A DNA stretch of 56,309 nucleotides from Nocardia alni. Its GTDB lineage: Bacteria; Actinomycetota; Actinomycetes; Mycobacteriales; Mycobacteriaceae. A program made the translations under genes and the position numbers. Each line of letters opens with the position of its first letter. Position 1 is the first letter of the stretch. This document shows positions 15,872 through 23,247 of this stretch, in pieces. The DNA is taken from NCBI RefSeq assembly GCF_019038435.1, contig NZ_JAGPOX010000054.1, positions 1 to 56,309 of the forward strand, given 5' to 3'. The notes beneath the pieces are model-generated. The model searched no databases, was not told the DNA's origin, and saw nothing but the letters and a program-made list of their open reading frames with translations.

Positions 15872-17439
15872 CGACACACGCGGAACCCCAGACCGATCGT
15901 CGTCCCGTGGCCGAGCCCCAGCAGAATACCGAACCGGCACATGGTGTCGCAGAGGATGATTCACCCCCGAGAGCGAGTCGCCTGAGCGCCGCGGTGTGCT
16001 GGCTGCAGCTGCGCATCGGCCTGGGCTCGGTGGTATTCCTGCTGATCGGAGCCATCTTCGGCGTCACATTCAGTGTGGTGACGCCCCCCTTCTGGGGCCA
16101 TGACGAGATCACCCAGTTCGGCCGGACCTATCAGGTCGCGCACGGCGGTTTCCTGCCGCAGCGCATTCCCGACTCCCGCGGTGTCTCATACGGCGGCCAA
16201 ATCCCGGTGAGCATCGATGCCCTGATGGGCTACGCGCTGCGGGATTACAGCCGCAAACCACAGGAACCGGCGCCGCTGTCGGCCGGTCACGCCGCCTACG
16301 ATCGGCTCGGTTCCGCGCCGGTCGGCTCGGCGACCAAGCCCATGTGGTTCACCAATACCGCTGCCTACTCGGCGATCCCGTATGTGCCAGCCGTCGCGGG
16401 CCTGTGGCTGGCCACCGCCGTCGGCGCCGACGTCGGGAACACCGTGCTGCTGACGCGCCTGGCCGGACTGCTCGCCTACCTGCTGATCGTCGGATTCGCC
16501 CTGCGGGCGCTGCGCGGATATCGGGTGCAGTGGCTGGCGTTCACGGTCGCGGTGCTGCCGATCACGCTGTTCCAGGCCGGGACGGTCACCGCCGACACCA
16601 TCACCAACGCGCTGGCGATCCTGGTGTCGTGTCTGCTGGTCAAGGGATTGTTCCTGGATGCGCGACTGTCGCGCACGGAGGTCGCCGCGGCCCTGGTGGC
16701 GACAATCGCGCTGCCGCTGAGCAAACCGACCTATGTGCTGCTGGCCATGCTGGTGGCGCTGATCCCCGCCCGGCAGTACGGTTTCCGCGGCTGGCTGCGC
16801 TGGATCCCTTGGTGCTGCGCGATTCTCGGCGCCGCACTGTTCGCGGTCTGGATGAAGATCGCCTCGCCCACCGGCGACGGCATGGGCCTGATGCGTGAAC
16901 CGGCACAATGGCATTCGGTGCGACCCGGTGATCAGCTGCACCAGATCCTCGGCCACCCATGGCATTTCATCGACGTGTTCACCCATAGCATCTGGTTGCG
17001 CGACGGGGAGTGGTTCACCCAGTTCTTCGGCCAGCTCGGATTCGCCTACGTCGACGTGCCGGGCCTGTCGATCCTGGCCTGCCTGCTGGCCTTCGCGGTG
17101 AGCGTCGGCATCGCCGAACGACTGTCGGCGACCCAACTGCGCACCGCCCTGGTGGCCCTGGCGATCGCCGCCAGCGTCGCGATGATCTATGTGACGCTGT
17201 ACATGTCGTTCTCCCCGGTCGGCTACTACCTCATCGACGGCGTACAAGGCCGGTACTTCGTACCACTGGCGGTCGCGGGCGTCGCAGTGCTACTGCGCTG
17301 GGTACCGTTGCGGCTGACCAACTCCCAGGGAAAAACCCCGGTACGCGGTCCCGCCATCACGATCATCGTCGCCACGGTGCTCGCTCTGGTAGCGGCAATC
17401 ATCAAGTACCACTTCATGGTCTGGGGCTCGAACCTCTAG
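15868..17439 (+). CDS. DUF2142-like polytopic membrane protein, possible GT-C glycosyltransferase
   Basis: This 523-residue protein has roughly ten to twelve membrane helices. The first large outer loop begins VVTPPFWGHDEITQFGRTYQVAHGG, with an acidic DE pair in the position of the D/E motif of GT-C enzymes and DUF2142 proteins. The start is a TTG overlapping the end of the GT2 gene, so the two are translated together. The likely role is transfer of a polyprenyl-phosphate-linked sugar to an extracytoplasmic acceptor, completing a three-part module with the GT2 and the divergent GtrA. This is inference from family and context; the acceptor, perhaps arabinogalactan or a lipoglycan, is unknown. 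Confidence 0.75.
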   Translation: MTTHAEPQTDRRPVAEPQQNTEPAHGVAEDDSPPRASRLSAAVCWLQLRIGLGSVVFLLIGAIFGVTFSVVTPPFWGHDEITQFGRTYQVAHGGFLPQRIPDSRGVSYGGQIPVSIDALMGYALRDYSRKPQEPAPLSAGHAAYDRLGSAPVGSATKPMWFTNTAAYSAIPYVPAVAGLWLATAVGADVGNTVLLTRLAGLLAYLLIVGFALRALRGYRVQWLAFTVAVLPITLFQAGTVTADTITNALAILVSCLLVKGLFLDARLSRTEVAAALVATIALPLSKPTYVLLAMLVALIPARQYGFRGWLRWIPWCCAILGAALFAVWMKIASPTGDGMGLMREPAQWHSVRPGDQLHQILGHPWHFIDVFTHSIWLRDGEWFTQFFGQLGFAYVDVPGLSILACLLAFAVSVGIAERLSATQLRTALVALAIAASVAMIYVTLYMSFSPVGYYLIDGVQGRYFVPLAVAGVAVLLRWVPLRLTNSQGKTPVRGPAITIIVATVLALVAAIIKYHFMVWGSNL

Positions 17440-17552
17440 TCCGGTCCAGCCCCGGTCGTTCCGGTTCGTGCATTATTCGCTTCGTGCGTTGTCCGCAGCA
17501 CGGTATGGTCCCATATCGATTGGTCTAGCGAACATACGCAGGGGGAACAGTC

Positions 17553-17861
17553 ATGGCAGACAGTCATGTGCCGACATCGATCGAATGAATGAATGATCTC
17601 GCCACCGGATTCGGCACAACCGCGACCGGCGTCGAGGCAGTCACCACCACGAAGATCGCGCCACAAATCGCTGCCGCACTACCAGAGTCGGCCACCAGCA
17701 CCGCGTGCCACACCGGAGCACACATCGCCCACACCGCATTGGGCATCCTCGCCGGCCACTACCGCACGATCCGCGGCGCCACCGCCACCAGCGCCGATAC
17801 CTTCGAGCGCACCGACGCCGACCACGCACAGCGCATCCACGCTCTGATTCAGCCTCGCTGA
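17553..17861 (+). pseudogene. EspC/DUF2580-like type VII secretion protein interrupted by an in-frame TGA
   Basis: The ribosome site GGGGGAA at 17541-17547 belongs to ATG 17553, which encodes only MADSHVPTSIE before a TGA at 17586-17588. The very next codon, in the same frame, is ATG 17589, which opens 90 more residues (MNDLATGFGTTATGV through IHALIQPR). Read through, the product would be about 102 residues, the normal size of EspC-type ESX secretion-associated proteins, whose helical hairpin it matches. Either the gene carries a nonsense mutation, or ribosomes restart at 17589 immediately after the stop. The 3' end overlaps the effector gene (TGATG), so the pair is coupled. Confidence 0.6.
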
Positions 17862-18916
17862 TGGGGGCGCCGACCGTCTCGCAGGCCCGCAACTGGGATG
17901 CGGCCGCCCTGTTACACCAGGCGACCGAATGGGAAGACGCGCACGACGAACTCGCTCGCCACACCCGTGCGATCAGCGAGCACGTCGACGGTTCCCCGGA
18001 CTGGTGGATCGGTGAGGCCGGTGACGCCATGCGCGTCCGCCACACCCGCATCCTCGCCCACACCACCCTCGTACGCACCGCCCTGACCGGCGCGGCAACG
18101 GCAGCTCGGAGCGGCTACCAGCGCATCGCCGACACCAACACTGCGGCGATCCAGGCAATCAACAACGCCGAGCTGGACGGCTACTGTCTCGCCGAGGACG
18201 GCACCGCGACCATCACCCCCGCCCAAACCGCGACGGCCGCCGCATCACGGCAGTCTCAGGCGGCTCTCATCGCTCTGGAACAGGGCGCGGCAACCCACAC
18301 AGCCACAGTACAAACCGCATTGGCTGGTCTCGGTGCCGCGGACGCCGAAACCGCCTCTGCCATCACAACCGCTTTCACCCCACTCAACGAAGCGACCGAT
18401 ATCGCCGGTCCGATGCGTGCGACAAACTGGGTCAGCATCCTCGTCGACGTCGGCACCGCCATCGTGACCATCCCCCTGGACGATATCGGCGTCGGCGAAG
18501 GCATCGACGCCGCTGTCTTCGCGGCGATGGACGAAACCGACCACGCCGCGATGACAAAGGCCGCCCAAGACGCCGCCTCGCAGGCTGCCAAGAACGGCGC
18601 AAGCCGAAAGGACGCGACCCAAGCCGCCAAAGATGCTGCGGCGAAATATGCGAAAGAGTGGGAGGAGAAAGGCCCACCGAACGGCGCGACCAAACAGCAG
18701 TATGCCGACCAAGCGAAGAGGCTTGGCTATAATCAACGAATCTCACCCCCCAAAGCGCCATTCAAATCTCACGGACAACCCGTTTACACCAACGGCAAGG
18801 ACTATCTCACCCCCGATGTCGACAGCCATAATGTCACTAATGGATGGAAGCTGATAGATCGACGGGGACAACGCCAGGGTACATACACATGGAACATGCA
18901 AAGGGTGAAAGGCTGA
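17861..18916 (+). CDS. Type VII secretion effector with C-terminal Ntox21-like toxin module
   Basis: This 351-residue protein appears to be a polymorphic toxin. Residues 1-130 are a WXG100-like helical region containing PDWWIGEAGDAMRVRH. The middle (about 130-280) is Ala/Thr-rich helix, including a hydrophobic stretch near 190-205 and an Ala/Lys coiled-coil-like segment (AAQDAASQAAKNGASRKDA). The last ~65 residues, from LGYNQRISPPKAPFKSHGQP through KDYLTPDVDSHNVTNGWK to GTYTWN, resemble the Ntox21 family of predicted RNase toxins, with conserved Lys, Thr, Asp, His and Trp-Lys. It would be exported by an ESX system encoded elsewhere. The immunity gene follows after one base. Base composition falls toward the 3' end, suggesting recent tip exchange. 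Confidence 0.72.
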   Translation: MGAPTVSQARNWDAAALLHQATEWEDAHDELARHTRAISEHVDGSPDWWIGEAGDAMRVRHTRILAHTTLVRTALTGAATAARSGYQRIADTNTAAIQAINNAELDGYCLAEDGTATITPAQTATAAASRQSQAALIALEQGAATHTATVQTALAGLGAADAETASAITTAFTPLNEATDIAGPMRATNWVSILVDVGTAIVTIPLDDIGVGEGIDAAVFAAMDETDHAAMTKAAQDAASQAAKNGASRKDATQAAKDAAAKYAKEWEEKGPPNGATKQQYADQAKRLGYNQRISPPKAPFKSHGQPVYTNGKDYLTPDVDSHNVTNGWKLIDRRGQRQGTYTWNMQRVKG

Positions 18917-18917
18917 T

Positions 18918-19373
18918 ATGGAAGAATTCGATATAATATTCACCGGGGAGCGCGCGAAGGATGATCCGCTTGTGTCGATCGGCATGATGAAGCTTGGGGC
19001 TGATACAGAGTACTTCCACGCGCCGACAACGTACTGGAGCACTGATCAGTACGAGTCCAGCTGGAATACTGCGCTCCGCCGGATATGCGATGGCGCGGAG
19101 GTCTCCTGCTTGGTAGTAGCCATCGAAGATCCTGAAGCAGCCGCCTACATCGAGGTGTGGCCTCTCTACCGAGAGGACGATACTGTGCATTTTCAAAATC
19201 ATTTGATTTTCATGGAACAACTGGATCATAAATTTAACCCCAACGCACCGTGGGACTCGGTTCACAGTCGAGAGACTGTCAATGAGGACGGTAATAGCGT
19301 TTCAGAATGGACACTCCCGCTCCAGAGTGTAAAAAACTTCCTGACGCAAAAACCAGGCAGACAGGAGCAATAG
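18918..19373 (+). CDS. Probable immunity protein for the upstream toxin
   Basis: This 151-residue, acidic, cytoplasmic protein has no signal or membrane span. It has the tryptophan- and acid-rich look of CdiI-type immunity proteins: SSWNTALRRICDGAEVSCLVVAIEDPEAA, then VWPLYREDDTVHFQNHLIFMEQLD, and a C-terminal SEWTLPLQSVKNFL. It begins one base after the toxin stop with AAAGG upstream, so the two are co-translated. Its lower G+C content than neighbouring genes supports horizontal arrival with the toxin tip. Function is inferred from position and general resemblance; the exact immunity family is not certain. Confidence 0.65.
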   Translation: MEEFDIIFTGERAKDDPLVSIGMMKLGADTEYFHAPTTYWSTDQYESSWNTALRRICDGAEVSCLVVAIEDPEAAAYIEVWPLYREDDTVHFQNHLIFMEQLDHKFNPNAPWDSVHSRETVNEDGNSVSEWTLPLQSVKNFLTQKPGRQEQ

Positions 19374-19396
19374 TTGGGCGAGTACGGAGGAGCCGA

Positions 19397-19957
19397 TCAG
19401 CGGCGCAGGGTGTTGAAGCCCGGTGCGGCAGCGTCTTTCGGTGAGCGGCTGTAAGTCAAGGGGTTGCCGTCGCGGGCGGTTGTGGGCCATTGGATGCCCA
19501 GGTCCGGGTCTAGAGCGTCGAGATCTCGGTCGAATTCGGGTGAGTACTCCAGGGAGCACAGGTAGGTGACCGTGGAGTGGTCCTCGAGGGAGAGGAGGGC
19601 GTGGCCCAGGCCCTCGGAGACGAAGACCGAGCGGCGGTCGACGTCGTCTATCAGTACCGTGTCCCAGGCGCCGAAGGTCGGGGAATCCGGGCGTAGGTCG
19701 ACCACTACGTCGAGGAATGCGCCGCGGACGCAGCTCACGTATTTGGCTTGGCCCGGGGGGTTCTCGGTGTAGTGGATGCCGCGCAGGACGCCCGCTGCGG
19801 AGACGGAGGTGTTGACCTGTAGTAGCTCGAACGGCCGGCCGGCCGCCTTCTCGAACTCCGAGGCCTTGAAGGTCTCCAGGAAAACTCCGCGCTCGTCGCC
19901 GTGCAGCGTGGGGGTGAACTCCCAGGCGCCCGGTACGGACAGCTCCCGAATTCTCAT
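19397..19957 (-). CDS. rmlC: dTDP-4-dehydrorhamnose 3,5-epimerase RmlC
   Basis: RmlC performs the third step of dTDP-L-rhamnose synthesis. The 186-residue cupin has VLRGIHYTENPPGQAKYVSCVRG, carrying the catalytic His and Lys, the Asp-containing strand FLDVVVDLRPDSPTFG, and VSEGLGHALLSLEDHSTVTYLCS. ATG 19957 lies two bases after the rmlA stop and after AGGATTGG, so it is preferred over a TTG three codons upstream. rmlA and rmlC form one operon. Rhamnose is needed for the linker joining arabinogalactan to peptidoglycan. A toxin-immunity island abuts its 3' end, 23 bp away. Confidence 0.94.
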   Translation of the reverse strand: MRIRELSVPGAWEFTPTLHGDERGVFLETFKASEFEKAAGRPFELLQVNTSVSAAGVLRGIHYTENPPGQAKYVSCVRGAFLDVVVDLRPDSPTFGAWDTVLIDDVDRRSVFVSEGLGHALLSLEDHSTVTYLCSLEYSPEFDRDLDALDPDLGIQWPTTARDGNPLTYSRSPKDAAAPGFNTLRR

Positions 19958-19959
19958 GT

Positions 19960-20850
19960 CTACCAATCCTGTCCGTGCGGTCCGCGGCGCCCGTGTACCA
20001 GCAGGCCGAGCAGATATTCGCCGTATCCCGAGCGCACCAGGGGTTCGGCCAGGCGGGAGAGTTGTTCGTCATCGATGAAATTCATCCGCCAGGCCACCTC
20101 CTCGGGGACCGCGATCTTGAGTCCTTGCCGCTCCTCGATGGTTCGCACGTAATTGCTGGCGTCCAACAAGGAGTCGAAGGTTCCGGTGTCGAGCCAGGCG
20201 GTGCCGCGGGCCAGCACGTCGACCTGGAGTTTGCCCTGTTCCAGATAGGTCCGGTTGATATCGGTGATCTCGTATTCCCCACGCGCGGAGGGGCGCAGCT
20301 CACGGGCGATCTCCACGACGTCATTGTCGTAGAAGTACAGGCCGGGGATGGCGTAGTTCGAGCGCGGCCGCTTGGGCTTCTCCTCGATGGATATGGCCCG
20401 GCCCTCGGCGAATTCGACGACGCCGTAGGCGGTGGGATCGGAGACCCGGTAGGCGAAGATCGCGCCGCCGTCCAGGCCGTCGAAACGGCGCAGCCGGGTG
20501 CCCAGGCCCGGACCGTGGAAAATGTTGTCGCCCAGCACGAGTGCGGCGCATTCGCCGCCGATGTGGCCGGCGCCGAGCACGAATGCCCGTGCCAGACCGT
20601 CGGGTTCGGGCTGCACGACGTAGTCGATCGAGATCCCGAACTGGGAGCCGTCACCGAGCAGCCGCGTGAACGCGTCCGCGTCGGCAGGCGTGGTGATCAC
20701 CAGGATGTCGCGGATGCCGGCCAGCATGAGTGTCGAGAGCGGGTAATACACCATCGGCTTGTCGTAGACCGGGACCAGTTGCTTGCTCACCCCGCGCGTG
20801 ATCGGATGCAGTCGTGATCCGGTGCCGCCGGCCAGGATGATTCCACGCAT
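19960..20850 (-). CDS. rmlA: Glucose-1-phosphate thymidylyltransferase RmlA
   Basis: RmlA makes dTDP-glucose, the entry to dTDP-rhamnose. The 296-residue protein shows the nucleotide-binding GIILAGGTGSRLHPITRGVSKQLVPVYDKPM, the metal-binding LVLGDNIFHG, the EEKPKRPRSNYAIPGLYFYD strand and the GTAWLDTGTFDSL motif, all as in homotetrameric RmlA. ATG 20850 is preferred over a TTG three codons earlier. It is the first gene of the rmlA-rmlC pair. The 250 bp upstream, shared with a divergent hydrolase gene, holds a 24-bp-period direct repeat that may be regulatory. Confidence 0.95.
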   Translation of the reverse strand: MRGIILAGGTGSRLHPITRGVSKQLVPVYDKPMVYYPLSTLMLAGIRDILVITTPADADAFTRLLGDGSQFGISIDYVVQPEPDGLARAFVLGAGHIGGECAALVLGDNIFHGPGLGTRLRRFDGLDGGAIFAYRVSDPTAYGVVEFAEGRAISIEEKPKRPRSNYAIPGLYFYDNDVVEIARELRPSARGEYEITDINRTYLEQGKLQVDVLARGTAWLDTGTFDSLLDASNYVRTIEERQGLKIAVPEEVAWRMNFIDDEQLSRLAEPLVRSGYGEYLLGLLVHGRRGPHGQDW

Positions 20851-20956
20851 GGCAGGCAAGTCTGCCAGCCAGTGCGCCGCCCGGCCTCGCGGGGCGGTTG
20901 CGATTCGACGGCTACGCGGTCACGGGGGTTTACCGCGGAGCGAAATCGGACAATCA

Positions 20957-20996
20957 CTGTTGTGTAGGTCACGTGTGCACCTGTTGTGCGCGTCAC
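20957..20996. promoter_or_regulatory. Direct repeat in the rmlA/hydrolase divergent region
   Basis: CTGTTGTGtagGTCAC (20957-20972) and CTGTTGTGcgcGTCAC (20981-20996) are identical except for the central three bases and are spaced 24 bp apart. They lie about 105 bp upstream of rmlA and 110 bp upstream of the hydrolase, so a tandem-binding regulator such as a two-component response regulator is plausible. A GTGCAC palindrome lies between the copies. Confidence 0.45.
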
Positions 20997-21107
20997 CTGA
21001 CTGGTGGTGTTCTGAGAAGACCCCTGTGTGAGATGTCAGCGCGGACAACTCGCCGCCGGAACTCCGGCTATTGGCGATCTGTCGCGCCGGAGTGAGGTAG
21101 GTGCGCC

Positions 21108-22118
21108 ATGACGGCCGTACACAGCGAAGAAATCCTGCCGGTGCCAGAGGCGGGGGTCGTGGTCAATCCGGGCGGGGGAAGCATCGCATCGCGGGCGTTG
21201 ATGCTGGCCTGCAAGGGCGTGATCGGCCCGGTCTTCCGCAATTATCCGGTTACCCCGCTGACCATGCCGGTCGCCCGGATCGCGATCGACACGCTGTGCA
21301 AACTGCGTCCGATCCCACGGGGTGTGGAGCGGGAGCAGGTGCGGCTGAGCGGATTCCGGATGGAGATCATCCGGCCGGCCGGGGCCCGGCGGGCGCTGCG
21401 CGACGGTGCGGTGATGTACATGCACGGCGGCGGCTTCTTCCTGTGTGGTCTGGACTCGCATCGCGCGATCGCGGCCGCACTCGCCCGGCGCACCGGCCTG
21501 GCCGTGGTCAACGTCGACTATCGCCAGCTGCCCGGCACCTCCATCGACGGTTCGGTGCGGGATTGCCTGACCGCCTACCGCTGGTTACTGCGGCACGGCG
21601 TGGATCCGGCACGGATCGTATTCGCCGGAGATTCGGCCGGCGGATATCTGAGTTTCGCGACGGCCCTACGGGCGCTCGCGGAGGGGCTGCCCCAACCCGC
21701 CGGGCTGGTGGGCATATCGCCGCTGCTGGATCTGGACTGCGCGGCCAAACGGGAGTACGTGAACGCCGCTCGCGACGCCTACATCCCGGTTGCCGCACTG
21801 GAGCGGGTGGTGCGGCACGGCGCGAGCGTGGACGGACGGCTGGATCCGGCGTCGTCTCCGGTCAACGGTCTGCTGGCCGACCTACCGCCGGCGTTGCTGA
21901 TCGTCGGCGAGGACGAGGTGCTGCGGTCGGACTGCGAGGTGATGGCCGGACGGCTGACCGCGGCGGGCGTGCCCAACTCCCTCGAGTTGTGGCGCGGTCA
22001 GGTGCACGCGTTCATGAGTATCGCCCCGGGCCTCCCGGAGAGCCGGACCGCGCTGGGACGGGTGGCGCGGTTCGTGCGTGCCCGGGTCGCGGCGCAGGAA
22101 TCCGCGCGCACCGCGTGA
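21108..22118 (+). CDS. Alpha/beta-hydrolase of the hormone-sensitive lipase family
   Basis: This 336-residue esterase carries the HSL oxyanion motif HGGGFFLCG (about 105-113), the nucleophile elbow GDSAGG (about 175-180), an Asp in LIVGEDEVLRSD, and a C-terminal His in GQVHAFMS. It resembles mycobacterial Lip esterases that cleave short-chain esters. No signal peptide is present; the hydrophobic stretch ALMLACKGVIGPVF near residue 35 could associate with membrane. ATG at 21108 follows GTGAGGTAGG. It sits between rmlA (divergent) and rmlB (60 bp downstream), a placement that may only reflect insertion, since no esterase is needed for rhamnose synthesis. Confidence 0.88.
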   Translation: MTAVHSEEILPVPEAGVVVNPGGGSIASRALMLACKGVIGPVFRNYPVTPLTMPVARIAIDTLCKLRPIPRGVEREQVRLSGFRMEIIRPAGARRALRDGAVMYMHGGGFFLCGLDSHRAIAAALARRTGLAVVNVDYRQLPGTSIDGSVRDCLTAYRWLLRHGVDPARIVFAGDSAGGYLSFATALRALAEGLPQPAGLVGISPLLDLDCAAKREYVNAARDAYIPVAALERVVRHGASVDGRLDPASSPVNGLLADLPPALLIVGEDEVLRSDCEVMAGRLTAAGVPNSLELWRGQVHAFMSIAPGLPESRTALGRVARFVRARVAAQESARTA

Positions 22119-22177
22119 CCAGGCGCCTCGCGGCGTGCCCGAGGAAGACTCGATAGTGCGCCAGTAGGATTGGCGGC

Positions 22178-23179
22178 GTGCGATTGCTCGTAACCGGCGG
22201 CGCTGGATTCATCGGCGCCAACTTCGTCCACCAGACCGTCGCCGACCGGCCCGAGGTCGGGGTGGTGGTGCTCGACGCGCTCACCTACGCCGGTAACCGG
22301 GCCTCGCTGGACTCGATCGCCGACCGGATCGAGTTCGTGCGTGGCGACGTCGCCGACCAGGAGCTGGTCGACAGGCTCGTCGGCGGCGTGGACGCGGTCG
22401 TGCACTTCGCCGCCGAATCGCACAACGACAACTCCCTGGCCCAGCCGTTTCCGTTCGTGCAGACCAATATCGTCGGCACCTTCGCACTGCTCGAGGCGGT
22501 GCGCCGGCACGACGTGCGGTATCACCACATCTCCACCGACGAGGTGTACGGCGACCTCGACGCACACGAGCCGCCGTTCACACCGAACACGCCGTACAAC
22601 CCGTCGAGTCCCTATTCGGCGTCCAAGGCCTCCAGCGATCTGCTCGTGCGCGCCTGGGTGCGGTCGTTCGGCGTGCGCGCGACGATCTCCAATTGCAGTA
22701 ACAATTACGGCCCGTATCAGCATGTGGAGAAGTTCATTCCGCGCCAGATCACCAACCTGATCGACGGCGTGCGCCCGCGCCTGTACGGGGCGGGGCATCA
22801 GGTGCGGGACTGGATCCACGTGCACGATCACAACCGGGCCGTATGGACGATCCTGGAGCACGGCCGGATCGGGCAGACCTACCTCATCGGTGCGAACGAC
22901 GAACTCGACAACAAGTCGGTGATCGAATTGATCCTGGCCGAATTCGGCCGGGATGCGGACGATTTCGACCATGTCACCGATCGTCCCGGACACGACCAGC
23001 GCTACGCGATCGATGCCAGCCTGCTGCGCACCGAACTCGGCTGGGAACCGCGCTTCGCCGATTTCCGGGCGGGACTGTCGGCGACCATCCGTTGGTACCG
23101 CGAGCACGAGGACTGGTGGCGACCGAACAAGGCCGTCACCGAGAGCACGTATCTCACTGCGGGCGAGAAGGTTCTGTAG
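22178..23179 (+). CDS. rmlB: dTDP-glucose 4,6-dehydratase RmlB
   Basis: RmlB converts dTDP-glucose to dTDP-4-keto-6-deoxyglucose with tightly bound NAD. The 333-residue extended SDR has the NAD motif TGGAGFIGANFV (about 6-17), STDEVYGDL with catalytic Asp and Glu, the YSASKA Tyr-Lys pair, the NNYGPYQHVEKFIPR segment and VRDWIHVHDH. The GTG at 22178 puts the Rossmann motif at the correct distance from the N-terminus. Its partners rmlA and rmlC lie about 2 kb upstream on the other strand. A strong hairpin follows the stop. Confidence 0.95.
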   Translation: MRLLVTGGAGFIGANFVHQTVADRPEVGVVVLDALTYAGNRASLDSIADRIEFVRGDVADQELVDRLVGGVDAVVHFAAESHNDNSLAQPFPFVQTNIVGTFALLEAVRRHDVRYHHISTDEVYGDLDAHEPPFTPNTPYNPSSPYSASKASSDLLVRAWVRSFGVRATISNCSNNYGPYQHVEKFIPRQITNLIDGVRPRLYGAGHQVRDWIHVHDHNRAVWTILEHGRIGQTYLIGANDELDNKSVIELILAEFGRDADDFDHVTDRPGHDQRYAIDASLLRTELGWEPRFADFRAGLSATIRWYREHEDWWRPNKAVTESTYLTAGEKVL

Positions 23180-23231
23180 ATACGGAAACCGTGATGGACG
23201 AAACATGTTCGTCCACCACGGTTTTCGTATC
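23179..23231. terminator. Long hairpin terminator after rmlB
   Basis: GATACGGAAACCGTG (23179-23193) pairs with CACGGTTTTCGTATC (23217-23231) with one G-T pair, and inside it TGGACGAA (23195-23202) pairs with TTCGTCCA (23208-23215). The loop is five bases. It lies between rmlB and the convergent MFS gene and can stop both transcripts. Confidence 0.8.
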
Positions 23232-23247
23232 CCGCTACCCGAAATAC

